A stretch of DNA of 48,420 nucleotides from Tolypothrix brevis GSE-NOS-MK-07-07A (GCA_019358985.1 JAHHIJ010000044.1:1-48420); one strand, 5' to 3'; counted from the first letter of the stretch, positions 17,393 to 26,005 are shown. Made by a program: numbers and translations. Notes: a model not told the origin generated them from the sequence alone.

Positions 17393-18979
17393 ATGAGTGA
17401 TAGTACATCTGACATCGCGAGCAAGTATCTAGCAAGGGAAAACAAGGATAAACAGGTATTGGCTTTATTGCTAGAGAAATTCCTGGGGAAAAAGGATCAG
17501 ATTCTCGTCCAAAAAACAGAGATGGGTGGAAGTATCGCTTATGTGGGTTCTGTCACTTTGGAGTGGTTTGCTAGTCGCGTTCGCTTTGCATCTAGTTTAC
17601 CGCTGCTTCAACAAAAGTATAATCCGGAAACCGATAATGTCGAAATTGACGCCGATAGTATTGACGAAATTCGTCAGCGTCCCCTTGATTGGTCACGTCA
17701 ACTTCCCCTAGCGCAGTATTTAGCAGCAAGGACTAATCATAAGTTTCCCCCTGTTTTGGTGGTAATTAACCAACCTTGGGTGGATAATCCGAAAGCTGTT
17801 GAGTGGAATAAACAAGGAAGTGCGACAAAATCGACTATTGATTTTACCCCATTAGATAAAGATGGTAAAGTCGGTTTACTGAACGTTTCCCAAGAGGATG
17901 TAACTATTTATGCACTCGATGGTCAGCATAGACTGATGGGGGTACAGGGTTTGATGGAGTTGATTAAAACTCGCAAACTCCAGCGTTACAAAAAAGATAA
18001 AACTGCTGACGATACTTTTATTACTTTATCTGACTTAATTGAACAGTATCATGTGAACCCAGCTTATCTGCAAAACTTGCCCGCAGAAAAGATTGGGATT
18101 GAATTTATTTGTGCGATCGCAGCTGGAGAAACCCGTGAAGAAGCAAGACGACGGGTGAGATCCATTTTTGTTCATGTTAACTTGATGGCTGCACCTTTAA
18201 CAAAAGGTCAGTTAGCGCAGTTAAATGAAGATGATGGTTTTTCCATAGTTGCGAGAAAAATCGCTGTGACGCATCCATTATTTGAACAAAAGAGCGATCG
18301 CAAACCTCGCGTTAATTGGGATAGTGCAACAGTGGCATCGAAATCAACAGTTTTAACCACCCTGCAAGCTCTGCAAGATATGTCTGGCAGATATTTGGGG
18401 CAAAAATTCCCTATGTGGAAACCCTTAGATAAAGGCTTAATTCCCATGCGTCCAGAAGATGACGAACTTCAAGAGGGAATTAAGGAGTTTGAAAAGCTAT
18501 TTGATTATTTAGGGAGTCTTCCCAGTTATCAGCTTTTAGAAGAAGAGGATACACCACCTCTGCGACGATTTAGCTTTGAGAAAGATGGGGGAGAAGGAAA
18601 TATGCTTTTTCGTCCTGTGGGACAAGTAGCGATCGCGCAAGCTTTGGGAATTTTGGTTTTTCGCAAAGGGTTATTACTCGAAGACATATTTAAGAAGCTT
18701 CGCAGATTTGACCAAAAGGGAGGATTTAGCGGTATGGAGTATCCGCAATCTCTGTGGTATGGGGTTTTGTACGATCCAAATAAAAAGCGGATTCAAGTTG
18801 CAGGACGAGATTTGGCAGCGAAGTTATTAATATATATTCTCGGTGGAATCACAGATCAAATGGAGCGTGCAGAACTTCGCAAAGCTTTGGCGAATGCGAG
18901 AACTGTGGAAAATAAAACTATCAGTTTTGATGGTAAGTTTGTTGAACCAAAGGAAGTAGGACTTCCACCAGTTTTGTAG
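17393..18979 (+). CDS. dndB: DNA sulfur modification regulator DndB (DGQHR domain)
   Basis: A 528-residue protein with the DGQHR motif (YALDGQHRLMGVQGLMEL, Asp at residue 176) that defines the DndB/DGQHR family. Further conserved parts are FVHVNLMAAPLTKGQLAQLNEDDGFSIVAR and WDSATVASKSTVLTTLQAL. Known DndB proteins are DNA-binding regulators that limit dnd expression and modification density. It is transcribed away from dndC, so one control region serves both. No strong Shine-Dalgarno sequence precedes the ATG. It is larger than enterobacterial DndB (about 360 residues), as some cyanobacterial relatives appear to be. Confidence 0.88.
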   Translation: MSDSTSDIASKYLARENKDKQVLALLLEKFLGKKDQILVQKTEMGGSIAYVGSVTLEWFASRVRFASSLPLLQQKYNPETDNVEIDADSIDEIRQRPLDWSRQLPLAQYLAARTNHKFPPVLVVINQPWVDNPKAVEWNKQGSATKSTIDFTPLDKDGKVGLLNVSQEDVTIYALDGQHRLMGVQGLMELIKTRKLQRYKKDKTADDTFITLSDLIEQYHVNPAYLQNLPAEKIGIEFICAIAAGETREEARRRVRSIFVHVNLMAAPLTKGQLAQLNEDDGFSIVARKIAVTHPLFEQKSDRKPRVNWDSATVASKSTVLTTLQALQDMSGRYLGQKFPMWKPLDKGLIPMRPEDDELQEGIKEFEKLFDYLGSLPSYQLLEEEDTPPLRRFSFEKDGGEGNMLFRPVGQVAIAQALGILVFRKGLLLEDIFKKLRRFDQKGGFSGMEYPQSLWYGVLYDPNKKRIQVAGRDLAAKLLIYILGGITDQMERAELRKALANARTVENKTISFDGKFVEPKEVGLPPVL

Positions 18980-19050
18980 TTGGTGTTTGCGTAGCTTTTT
19001 GAACTGTCACTTTCACTCAGATAAAATACTACCGAAAAAATGGGTTTGAG

Positions 19051-19191
19051 CTACGTGCTTCTAGCACGGCTTTTATTTAATTTCCGAATTATTTCTCTGA
19101 ATACATCATTTTGGGTGCGGTTTGTTTGGGTACAGTATTCCAGAAGTATTTTATATTCTTCATCAGAACATCGCACAGTTAATTTTTTCAT
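19051..19191 (-). CDS. Small ribbon-helix-helix-like protein beside the TnpB remnant
   Basis: A 46-residue frame: MKKLTVRCSDEEYKILLEYC, then TQTNRTQNDVFREIIRKLNK. The pattern of a short strand, two helices and a basic end resembles CopG/ribbon-helix-helix regulators, and such genes often sit divergently from tnpB in cyanobacterial insertion elements. It starts 38 bases from the tnpB start, back to back. It may repress the element promoter. Too short for a firm family call. Confidence 0.6.
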   Translation of the reverse strand: MKKLTVRCSDEEYKILLEYCTQTNRTQNDVFREIIRKLNKSRARST

Positions 19192-19229
19192 GCCGTCATA
19201 ATGCCGTCTATTTATGGTAGAATCTTAGC

Positions 19230-19798
19230 ATGAAAACACTGAAGTTCAAGTTATATCAACACAAGCGGAATAGATTCCTCAAACGCATGATTAATGCGAG
19301 TGGCATAATCTACAACCATTGTATTGCTCTCCACAAAAGATATTATCGAATGTGGGGAAAACACTTGCGGAGCGCAAAACTTCAGTCTCATATTGCAAAA
19401 CTTCGGAAGCGTAAAGAGTTTTGGCAGTCGGTTGGTTCTCAAGCGGTACAAGATATATGTCAGCGCATTGAGAAAGCCTACCAGTTGTTTTTTAAACATA
19501 ATAAGAAGGGGGTTAGAGCACCAGGGTTTAAGAAGGTCAAAAAATATAAGTCATTCACCTTAAAGCAAGCCGGATATAAGTTTCTGGGTAGTAACAGGGT
19601 AAAGATTGGGAATAAAGTTTATCAATCTGTGGATACGTTTTAGAAAGTCTTGATTTATCAGTTAGAGAGTGGCGTTGCCAGGAGTGTCAATCAGTTAATG
19701 GAAGAGACGAAAACGCCGCTAAAAACATTCAAGCAGTCGGGGCATTGACTGTTAGCTTAGGCGATGTCAGACAGGCTAGTCCTGCAATTGCTGTTTGA
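19230..19798 (+). pseudogene. tnpB: IS200/IS605-type TnpB (OrfB) remnant with internal deletion
   Basis: The first part (19230-19643) encodes the TnpB N-terminal domain: MKTLKFKLYQHKRNRFLKRM, INASGIIYNHCIALHKRYY and SQAVQDICQRIEKAYQLFF. It runs into TAG after VYQSVDTF. About 19637-19798 encodes the very end in another frame: LESLDLSVREWRCQECQSV, then GRDENAAKNIQAVG. That keeps the last Cys pair and the RuvC Asp. The RuvC I/II region and the first Cys pair are missing, so the nuclease is dead. The 3' end of such genes normally overlaps the guide RNA, which may survive here. Confidence 0.88.
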
Positions 19799-19807
19799 GG
19801 CTAGAAT

Positions 19808-19841
19808 CCCCGTGCGTTCACGCCGTGCGTTCACGCCGGGG
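19808..19841 (+). mobile_element. Right end of the IS200/IS605-type element
   Basis: A CCCCGTGCGTTCACGCCG-type hairpin end with CCCCG pairing to the final CGGGG. GTGCGTTCACGCC is duplicated in tandem inside it. Such subterminal hairpins are bound by the TnpA of IS200/IS605 elements. They also mark the 3' end of the TnpB-associated guide RNA, so the guide scaffold would lie just before this point. No tnpA is present. Confidence 0.7.
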
Positions 19842-19847
19842 AGTATG

Positions 19848-21863
19848 TCAATCTAAGAAATTTGGCTTGGGAGTAGTCACACCATTACGACCAACAGCGG
19901 GTATTTCCACTAGCTGATCTGTAGCAGTAGGAGTTCCATTAGTATTGCCACTGGAAGTCACTGAAAATTGATTGCCAGGATGTCCATTGGGGACGAACAG
20001 TTGCGGATGGTCAAAGGGTGCTTGTTCAAGGAGGACTCGCTGATCAGTGAGTCCGGTTCTCATGAAAGCGACCAAATCAGCTTTTTGCTGCGAGTTTAAG
20101 CCCAATATTTGTGGATCTCGTCTACCGTCGTCACCTCGACCACGATTGTAGAAGTCAACAACTTGCTCCAGAGTTGCCATCCCACCATTATGCATATATG
20201 GAGCTGTCAAGGCGATGTTACGGAGGGTAGGTGCTTTGAAACGTGATGTAGTAAAATCTCCAGCTCCTGGGTCTTCTGACGCAGGTCTGACACCGTAGTT
20301 AGCGAAGAAGCCGTTAGTAGCAGCATTAATCAACGGATTGCCAGAATCAGTTGAAGCGACTCCTGCGGTTCTTCTCACCGAAGCCCTGGTGAATTCTGGA
20401 ATAGTATGGCAGGTGTTACAATATCCACCACCATTCGTTCCAGGAGTTGTACCCGTGCCGTTTGAAGCAGTGACAAACACAGTCAGACCGCTTTTTTCCT
20501 GAGCGGTCAGAGCATTGGTATTTCCTGCCTGGAATTTATCAAAAGGTGTCTGGTCAGATACAAGAGTAGACATATACTTTTGCATTGCTAATCCAGCAAA
20601 CAAGCCGAAGTTATATTGTCCGAGCGTAAACTGATTATCAAGTAAAGCTACCCCCTGACCAATGTTTTTGACTGTTGTAGTGCCATTACTATTAACCTGA
20701 ATTATTTTATTATTGACACTCCACCATTCCGGCTTAAAGGCTTGCTGAATCAGAGCATCATAGCTGAGTATTTTCAGTCCGGGCTGAGGCGAACTGCTGT
20801 CAGCACCTAAAACACTGTCTTGCGGATGTACAATTTGCTTGGCTAGGGGTCTGAGGGCAGTTGACTTCTTACGTCTCCTCGCCAGGAACTTACCCCCGAT
20901 GTCATGAAGACTACGACCAGCAGCAGACAACTCAAATGGACTTAATGGTGGTCCTGTTACTAGGGAAGCGAGGGAGGAATTGTCGAGCGAAACTGTAACT
21001 TCAGCTACGGCGTTGTTTTTAACTGCTTTGTAAACTTTAGCACTAGAGTCTGCTACCCCATTTTCATTCACCCCATTAAAGGTTTCCTTGGCACGACCAT
21101 CCCAAAACTGGAGTTTATTGAAGATGGCATTAATTACCGTTGGGGTATTACGCGGCTCAACTCGGCGCACATTAATTCCATTTATTTGAAAGCCGTCTGG
21201 ATCTGGCGTAGATGTAACATTATCTGCTGCTTGACCCGGAACAGTTTCTACGAGAACGCTATTAAATACACCTTGGGATGAGGCAACATCGTTAGGATCA
21301 GAAAGAATTGTACTGTTGCGATCGCTAGGATCTGCCAGTTTGTGAAATGGAAAATCTGCCGCAGTGAGTTGATAGTTTGGACCACCACCAACCTGGAAAG
21401 TTGTATCTTTCAGTGATGCTAAAAGACCAGGACTGATTTGATTCTTTGATCTGTTATCAGCTCCCGCATGAAAGTGACAACTAGCACAGGACTGAATGCC
21501 GTCGCTACCAAGCTGCATATCCCAGAATAGGGATTTTCCTAGCTTGAGTAGGGCTGTTTGGTCTCGAACAAAGTCTCCCAGATTGCTTGGTTCAGCCACT
21601 GCTGTTAGGAGTGGTGGGTTCGCTGGGGTAGGGTCTCCAGGTGTAGGTGCTGGAAGACTAGTTATGGCATTTAAGGGAGCTGGGTTCCGTGTCACTTGCG
21701 CGGATACGACACCTCCGCTAGCGATCGCCAGAAAAATTATGAGAAAAATTGCCAGAGGGCGTGAAGCTCTTGATACTATTCTGGTTTTAAACCTTGAATA
21801 AATCCCAAAAAGCATTGCAATTACCACTAGTAATATTACTAGTGCATAATTTAAGTGTATCAT
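19848..21863 (-). CDS. Di-haem cytochrome c peroxidase/MauG-family protein
   Basis: A 671-residue exported protein. Two c-type haem sites are visible: CASCH (Cys126-His130) and CNTCH (about 482-486). The N-terminus has two hydrophobic stretches (residues 5-20 and 38-55), the second ending at VSAQ, so export with a membrane anchor or signal peptide is likely. Family features are LGKSLFWDMQLGSDGIQSCASCHFHAGAD, FWDGRAKETFNG, and FKAPTLRNIALTAPYMHNG. These proteins reduce peroxide or oxidise substrates through two haems in the periplasm. At 671 residues it is longer than CcpA (about 350). GAGG precedes ATG 21863 by 6 bases. Its place between Dnd genes may be accidental. Confidence 0.88.
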   Translation of the reverse strand: MIHLNYALVILLVVIAMLFGIYSRFKTRIVSRASRPLAIFLIIFLAIASGGVVSAQVTRNPAPLNAITSLPAPTPGDPTPANPPLLTAVAEPSNLGDFVRDQTALLKLGKSLFWDMQLGSDGIQSCASCHFHAGADNRSKNQISPGLLASLKDTTFQVGGGPNYQLTAADFPFHKLADPSDRNSTILSDPNDVASSQGVFNSVLVETVPGQAADNVTSTPDPDGFQINGINVRRVEPRNTPTVINAIFNKLQFWDGRAKETFNGVNENGVADSSAKVYKAVKNNAVAEVTVSLDNSSLASLVTGPPLSPFELSAAGRSLHDIGGKFLARRRKKSTALRPLAKQIVHPQDSVLGADSSSPQPGLKILSYDALIQQAFKPEWWSVNNKIIQVNSNGTTTVKNIGQGVALLDNQFTLGQYNFGLFAGLAMQKYMSTLVSDQTPFDKFQAGNTNALTAQEKSGLTVFVTASNGTGTTPGTNGGGYCNTCHTIPEFTRASVRRTAGVASTDSGNPLINAATNGFFANYGVRPASEDPGAGDFTTSRFKAPTLRNIALTAPYMHNGGMATLEQVVDFYNRGRGDDGRRDPQILGLNSQQKADLVAFMRTGLTDQRVLLEQAPFDHPQLFVPNGHPGNQFSVTSSGNTNGTPTATDQLVEIPAVGRNGVTTPKPNFLD
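21825..21844. promoter_or_regulatory. 20-bp perfect palindrome in the cytochrome gene start
   Basis: CACTAGTAATATTACTAGTG lies at codons 7-13 of the di-haem cytochrome gene. It shares the core AGTAATATTACT with a second perfect palindrome 222 bp upstream (22047-22066). Possible operator, since paired sites at this distance would allow looping. Confidence 0.45.
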
Positions 21864-22409
21864 TAAGACCTCGCAATACGTGTGAAAACTATGAAGTTGA
21901 GGCTGACTCAGAAAGATTGAGGCATCCTTTAGAGGATGTTTGAAATTTATAAAGGTAGACTATTCAACCTTTCCAACTGAACTCACCCCGTGCATAATGA
22001 ACTGCGTACTGAATGGCATAACTGCAAAGGTAAGCAGTGGATTTCATACAAGTAATATTACTTGTACTGTATTTTATCCTATCATAATATTTGCTGTGCA
22101 TGTAAAAAATGCCAGGTTGATTCTGACTTAGCAAGACATCTCTAAAAAATAATTAATTCGTGGGAAAAGAGAAAAATAGTTATTCTTTTTTCAAAAAATA
22201 ACCATTTCCGAAAAATGATTAATTTCTGTAAAAAGAATATTAAAGAGTGTTTACAGCACAAATATGAACCAATAATTATGAATATTTGTGGCATCATTAG
22301 ATTAGGAATTGAGACATTTATCGTAAATTAAAGAGTTTAAGACTTATTCTCCTAAAGCCAACATTTACACGTAGCTTCAGTTATTCTCAATATTCAAATA
22401 TAACCAAAA
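21864..22409. other. AT-rich intergenic stretch upstream of the cytochrome gene
   Basis: No gene is supported; the 63-codon frame at 21940-22131 looks random. It contains the 20-bp palindrome at 22047-22066 and an AT-rich part (22135-22330). It probably holds the cytochrome promoter and the 3' untranslated region of dnd-associated protein 4. Confidence 0.5.
22047..22066. promoter_or_regulatory. 20-bp perfect palindrome upstream of the cytochrome gene
   Basis: TACAAGTAATATTACTTGTA is a perfect palindrome with its centre about 193 bp before the cytochrome start. Consensus with the intragenic copy is ACWAGTAATATTACTWGT. It is a candidate binding site for a dimeric regulator. Confidence 0.5.
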
Positions 22410-22883
22410 TTAAGACAGGAATTTACTTAAATCAAATTCCTCTTCTTGTTGTTGTTTATTTGTTCGATCGCAACTTAAAAATAATAAAATGCGCTCTGAA
22501 TAATCAACAGAGCCATGCAATTCATTTTGCAATATTTCTAATCCCCCATTTGCGTATTCTTCAAATATCTGATTGCGTTGCCTTTCATATTCCTCCTCAT
22601 TCAGAGATAAAATTTTTATATCTTGAGTTTCATTAATAGCCAATAACTTTATTAAAATATCATGTCCCATAGAAGCAAAAGACTCTAACCTAATTGGTGA
22701 TGGTTCTCTTTTAGATATTTCCCCTAAAGGAACACGCTTATTATGCTTGGCACCCAAAGCAGCAGCAAAAGCGATCGCATCCGCAAAAGTCTGAAAAGGA
22801 CCCATTGCACCATCAGCCGAAATTAAAGCCTTCACCAACTCAGCCTTATCTTTAGCAACCCTGATTCTGCCAGTTTCAGCCAT
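22410..22883 (-). CDS. DNA phosphorothioation-associated protein 4 family
   Basis: A 157-residue protein. RIRVAKDKAELVKALISADG followed by GPFQTFADAIAFAAALGAKHNKRVPL matches the Dnd system-associated protein 4 family as I remember it. The C-terminal half is helical and charged (YERQRNQIFEEYANGGLEILQNEL), ending QQQEEEFDLSKFLS. Its biochemical role is unknown; it co-occurs with dnd genes. It is at the 3' end of the minus-strand series of helicase, 57-residue protein, ATPase, Uma2 and this gene. The spacer to Uma2 (22884-23028) is filled with short GC-rich repeats. Confidence 0.82.
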   Translation of the reverse strand: MAETGRIRVAKDKAELVKALISADGAMGPFQTFADAIAFAAALGAKHNKRVPLGEISKREPSPIRLESFASMGHDILIKLLAINETQDIKILSLNEEEYERQRNQIFEEYANGGLEILQNELHGSVDYSERILLFLSCDRTNKQQQEEEFDLSKFLS

Positions 22884-23028
22884 AATATTGATATATACTA
22901 CGTTGCAATTTTAACCACAAACCTAAACGCGATCGCACTCTCTAATCTTGGCGTACTTGGCGCCTCTGCGGTTCGTTTTCCTAAAAAATAAGCGCGATAC
23001 TCCTGCGGAGTCACTTCGCGATCGCACA

Positions 23029-23582
23029 TCACATCATAAACAAATTATCCACCGGCATTGACCATCCCGGTAATGCCGGTTCAGCTTGCGCTACTTCACC
23101 ACGACCATAGACTTGCGGTTGTTCAGGATTACTTGCACAATATACCCTAATAACCTCTTCTTCGAGTACATCCACATCCCACACAACTAAAGTACCCGCA
23201 GCAAAATAATCAAGACGCTTTGCAGCCATATTTTTTTTGCTGTATCACCATAATCATTTTCACTTCTCACCTCAACCGCAAAAATAGGGGCACCATTGAG
23301 GAACTTACCACCTGTAGCTTTGCCAATGTAAAATGCTGCATCAGGACTTAAAGAACGACGATTAAGAAGATTCACAACAAAACCAACATTATCAGGTAAA
23401 GCATAACCACTCCTTGCCAGACGTTCATAATCCCGCAGACTAGCATAAATTTCACCTCCTGCACGTCCTGGTAAAAATCCGGTTGGAGACATTAGCAGCA
23501 GTTTTCCATTTACAATCTCCGCCTTACAATTGTCAGGTACGAGGTACAAATCTTCAATAGTTGCCTCAGCCTTTATACTCAT
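23029..23582 (-). pseudogene. Uma2-family (DUF820) PD-(D/E)xK nuclease split by a frameshift at an A8 run
   Basis: The N-terminal part (from ATG 23582, with GAGG 7 bases upstream) reads MSIKAEATIEDLYLVPDN, SPDAAFYIGKATGG, then IFAVEVRSENDYGDTAKK. The C-terminal part continues one frame off as MAAKRLDYFAAGTLVVWDVDV, then ends LPGWSMPVDNLFMM. The break falls at A8 in the coding strand (about 23230-23237). One extra A would join the halves into a normal Uma2 protein of about 184 residues. The catalytic Asp and Glu of the nuclease core are on the N-terminal side. It could be a true pseudogene, a sequencing error, or a slippage site. Uma2 proteins are abundant in cyanobacteria and their targets are unclear. 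Confidence 0.85.
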
Positions 23583-23785
23583 AAAATACCTCAGATTAAT
23601 TTGAGATAATTTCAATTTAACAAATGCACTTATCTTACTTCGTCTACTTCGCTACGAGTGCGGTTCGTTTTCCTAAAAAAATACAGCAAGCGATCGCATA
23701 GAATAATAATCTCACGCAGAGGCGCAAAGAATAACTATAGCGGGTTGCATGGCAATACAGAACCTCACACCGACCGTTCCGGACA

Positions 23786-23810
23786 CCCCTCTCCTTTATA
23801 AGGAGAGGGG
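23786..23810. terminator. Strong hairpin downstream of the second Dnd ATPase gene
   Basis: CCCCTCTCCTT pairs perfectly with AAGGAGAGGGG across a 3-base loop. It lies 15 bases beyond the ATPase stop (minus strand), where it could end or stabilise the transcript. The core is a common cyanobacterial intergenic repeat, so a repeat origin is likely. Confidence 0.6.
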
Positions 23811-23824
23811 AAGGGGGTGAGGTT

Positions 23825-25894
23825 TTATCTACCACATTCAACCTCAACAATTTCCGTATACTCAAACTCATTCGGACTTTGCCTAATCAACGCATATCTT
23901 TCCCCATTCAACTCAATATAATCTTGTTCGCAATCAGGTTTAGAAGAATAATAAGTCAACACATATTCTCTCCCTATTCTCTTCGCAATTTCCTCCTCAA
24001 CTTCACCTCTCCATTGCGTCTGAGTCACCAACACAATCAACTGATTTGCTAATTGCGGAATAGTCTTCGCAATTTGCCGGCGATAGTTATTATCCAAACT
24101 ACCAAAAGGCGAATCCATCACTATGGGGAATGTGTTACTATCTGGCATCATTAACATTTTTCTTTCACTCCATTCCCGCACCTTGTCGATAATGCTGCCG
24201 ATAAAAGATAAACTGAGAATTTGATTTTCACCTGTAGAAGCTGCAACTAGCGCTTCCATACCTGTTGTATTTTCTACTAGCGTCAATTCATATTTTTCGC
24301 TGATTTTAGGAATGTAAGGTGTAAAAGAAATTTGACTGAATATCTCTTGTACTCGCTTTTCTAATTGCAAACGAAAGTGATTTTCTTGACGAAACTTAAC
24401 TTCCGTTAATCGATCAATTGCATCCTGGGTAGCAGCAATCCGTCGTTGTGCGAGTGTTTGCTTATCTTCATTCAGCTTCTGTTTAGCAACTTGCTTATTA
24501 AAACCTTCTATTTCCGTTTTCAGATTAGCAATTTGCTGTTGATTTGCACCTTGTTCTAACGTTAATTCTCTAATTTTATCTTCAATTTCATCTAACCGCT
24601 TTTGTAAACTGCGAATTTCTTCACTTGGATCTTTTCGCAAGCGTTCTTGAATAGTATCTAACTCACCTTCAACTTGAGATATAGTTTCCCTTAACTGATT
24701 AATTCTGACTTGTTCTTTATCAACTTCTTCCCAAAACGCGACTGCTTGCTTATCAATTTCATCTACTTGAGCGCTCATCCGAAAAGCTGTTTCTTCTATC
24801 GTTGAAGAACCAGCTTTATCGAGCAAATTTTTCACATTCTCGTGTCGATGAGTTCCGTCGTGTAATTCTGCACCACAAATACAGCGTTTAGAATTGAGTA
24901 AGTCGGTAACAAACTCCCGCGAAATTCCCGCAGTTAATTTACCACGCTGCTTCAAATCTTCAACAATAGTACGAAATTGGCTTGTAGTTGACCATAGTAA
25001 CACCGTATAACCGCGTGTGGAAATAACTTTTTTTAACGCTTCTCTGGTTTGTTTGAGATTTTCTTGGTTTGCTTTTTTCTGGCTTTCTAACTCTTGTCGT
25101 CTTTCTTGAATTTCTTTGGCAGCGCTGAGTTCTCGCAAACGGTTACTTGTCTCTTTTTTAAAAGTATGTTGATATTCTAACTCTTGTTTTATTTCCGTTT
25201 GTCGCTTGATAATGCGCTCAATTTCCCGCTCTAGCTTTTCCTGCTGCCTTAAAAGCTGTTTCGTTTCGGAATTACCGATGAGTTTTAATTCATTGTCTAA
25301 AGTTTTCTTTGCTTCCCCCAAATGCTTGATAGAACGATTTATTACTTCTACCCCTAAAAGCATCTTTGTTGCTTCCGCGATTTCCGCTTTTTTATCAGAA
25401 CGTACTATTTGCTCAATGCGTTCGCCATCAAAGAAAAAATATTGATGTAAATTACTTGGTAAAATCTGATTGATAATATCTTCTGGTTGTTGGAGTGGAA
25501 AATACCAGCGTCCATCATCTCCAGATACTTGCATTAGTAATTCTGTCTTACCAACATCAATATCAGTTGCATTTTTATAAACCCGACACTGACGTTTGAC
25601 ATTGTAGCGTTTGCTGTCATGTTCCCAAGCTACTTCTACCCAACATTCTACAGCTTGACCGATTTCAGCTTCTGCGATCGCTCGCTTATTAACTAACTGC
25701 TCAATTGATGCAAATGCTGCACTAAACTTCTCATACAATACCCATGTAAATGCATTTAGCAGACTGGTTTTTCCCGCACCATTATTACCGTGAATAATTG
25801 TTGTGTTATCAGCCTCACCAACTGCTAAGATGATTTCTGGTGTTTTGCCATAAAAAGAACGAAAGTTACATAGCTTGATTGAAGTCAGCTTCAT
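23825..25894 (-). CDS. Second Rad50/DndD-like coiled-coil ATPase of the island
   Basis: A 689-residue SMC-type ATPase. Walker A HGNNGAGKTSL lies at residues 35-45. YFFFDGERIEQIVRS, a family signature of DndD/AAA15-type ATPases, follows. Long coiled coils flank a Cys/His-rich apex (KRCICGAELHDGTHRHENV, Cys338 and Cys340). The C-terminal lobe has a degenerate signature (STGENQILSLSFIGSI) and Walker B FPIVMDSPFGSLD. It is related to DndD but separate from the dndC-D-E set. The start is ATG 25894, not the longer frame, because the extra 19 codons come from a miniature element. That element also supplies the GGAG ribosome site 7 bases upstream. Likely role: ATP-driven DNA processing with the 57-residue protein and the helicase (inference). 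Confidence 0.85.
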   Translation of the reverse strand: MKLTSIKLCNFRSFYGKTPEIILAVGEADNTTIIHGNNGAGKTSLLNAFTWVLYEKFSAAFASIEQLVNKRAIAEAEIGQAVECWVEVAWEHDSKRYNVKRQCRVYKNATDIDVGKTELLMQVSGDDGRWYFPLQQPEDIINQILPSNLHQYFFFDGERIEQIVRSDKKAEIAEATKMLLGVEVINRSIKHLGEAKKTLDNELKLIGNSETKQLLRQQEKLEREIERIIKRQTEIKQELEYQHTFKKETSNRLRELSAAKEIQERRQELESQKKANQENLKQTREALKKVISTRGYTVLLWSTTSQFRTIVEDLKQRGKLTAGISREFVTDLLNSKRCICGAELHDGTHRHENVKNLLDKAGSSTIEETAFRMSAQVDEIDKQAVAFWEEVDKEQVRINQLRETISQVEGELDTIQERLRKDPSEEIRSLQKRLDEIEDKIRELTLEQGANQQQIANLKTEIEGFNKQVAKQKLNEDKQTLAQRRIAATQDAIDRLTEVKFRQENHFRLQLEKRVQEIFSQISFTPYIPKISEKYELTLVENTTGMEALVAASTGENQILSLSFIGSIIDKVREWSERKMLMMPDSNTFPIVMDSPFGSLDNNYRRQIAKTIPQLANQLIVLVTQTQWRGEVEEEIAKRIGREYVLTYYSSKPDCEQDYIELNGERYALIRQSPNEFEYTEIVEVECGR

Positions 25895-26005
25895 TAGACA
25901 TCTCCAGAAATTAATTATGCGTTGCCCTAAACCCTTGTAGAGACGTAGCACTGCTACGTCTCTGTAGCACTGCTACGTCTCTACCTATGACTCTGGAGAT
26001 ATCTA
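25895..26005. mobile_element. TA-flanked miniature element between the 57-residue gene and the ATPase gene (copy B)
   Basis: The body is 25897-26003 (107 bp), between TA at 25895-25896 and TA at 26004-26005. Ends are GACATCTCCAGA and TCTGGAGATATC. It equals the 88-bp copies plus a 19-bp duplication of the palindrome centre (25937-25984). On the minus strand its first base completes the TAG stop of the 57-residue gene, and its end supplies GGAG before the ATPase ATG. Confidence 0.9.

Noticed and set aside
22047-22066. TAATATTAC as in the replication origin of CRESS DNA viruses
   Set aside because: The nonamer here is just the centre of an AT palindrome; there is no Rep gene and no typical GC stem-loop.
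21940-22131. A 63-codon frame upstream of the cytochrome gene
   Set aside because: AT-rich random-looking sequence that contains the palindrome; no support as a gene.
25895-25951. A longer start for the second ATPase (19 extra codons)
   Set aside because: The extra codons are encoded by the miniature element; the internal ATG has the better spaced GGAG and matches the conserved N-terminus.
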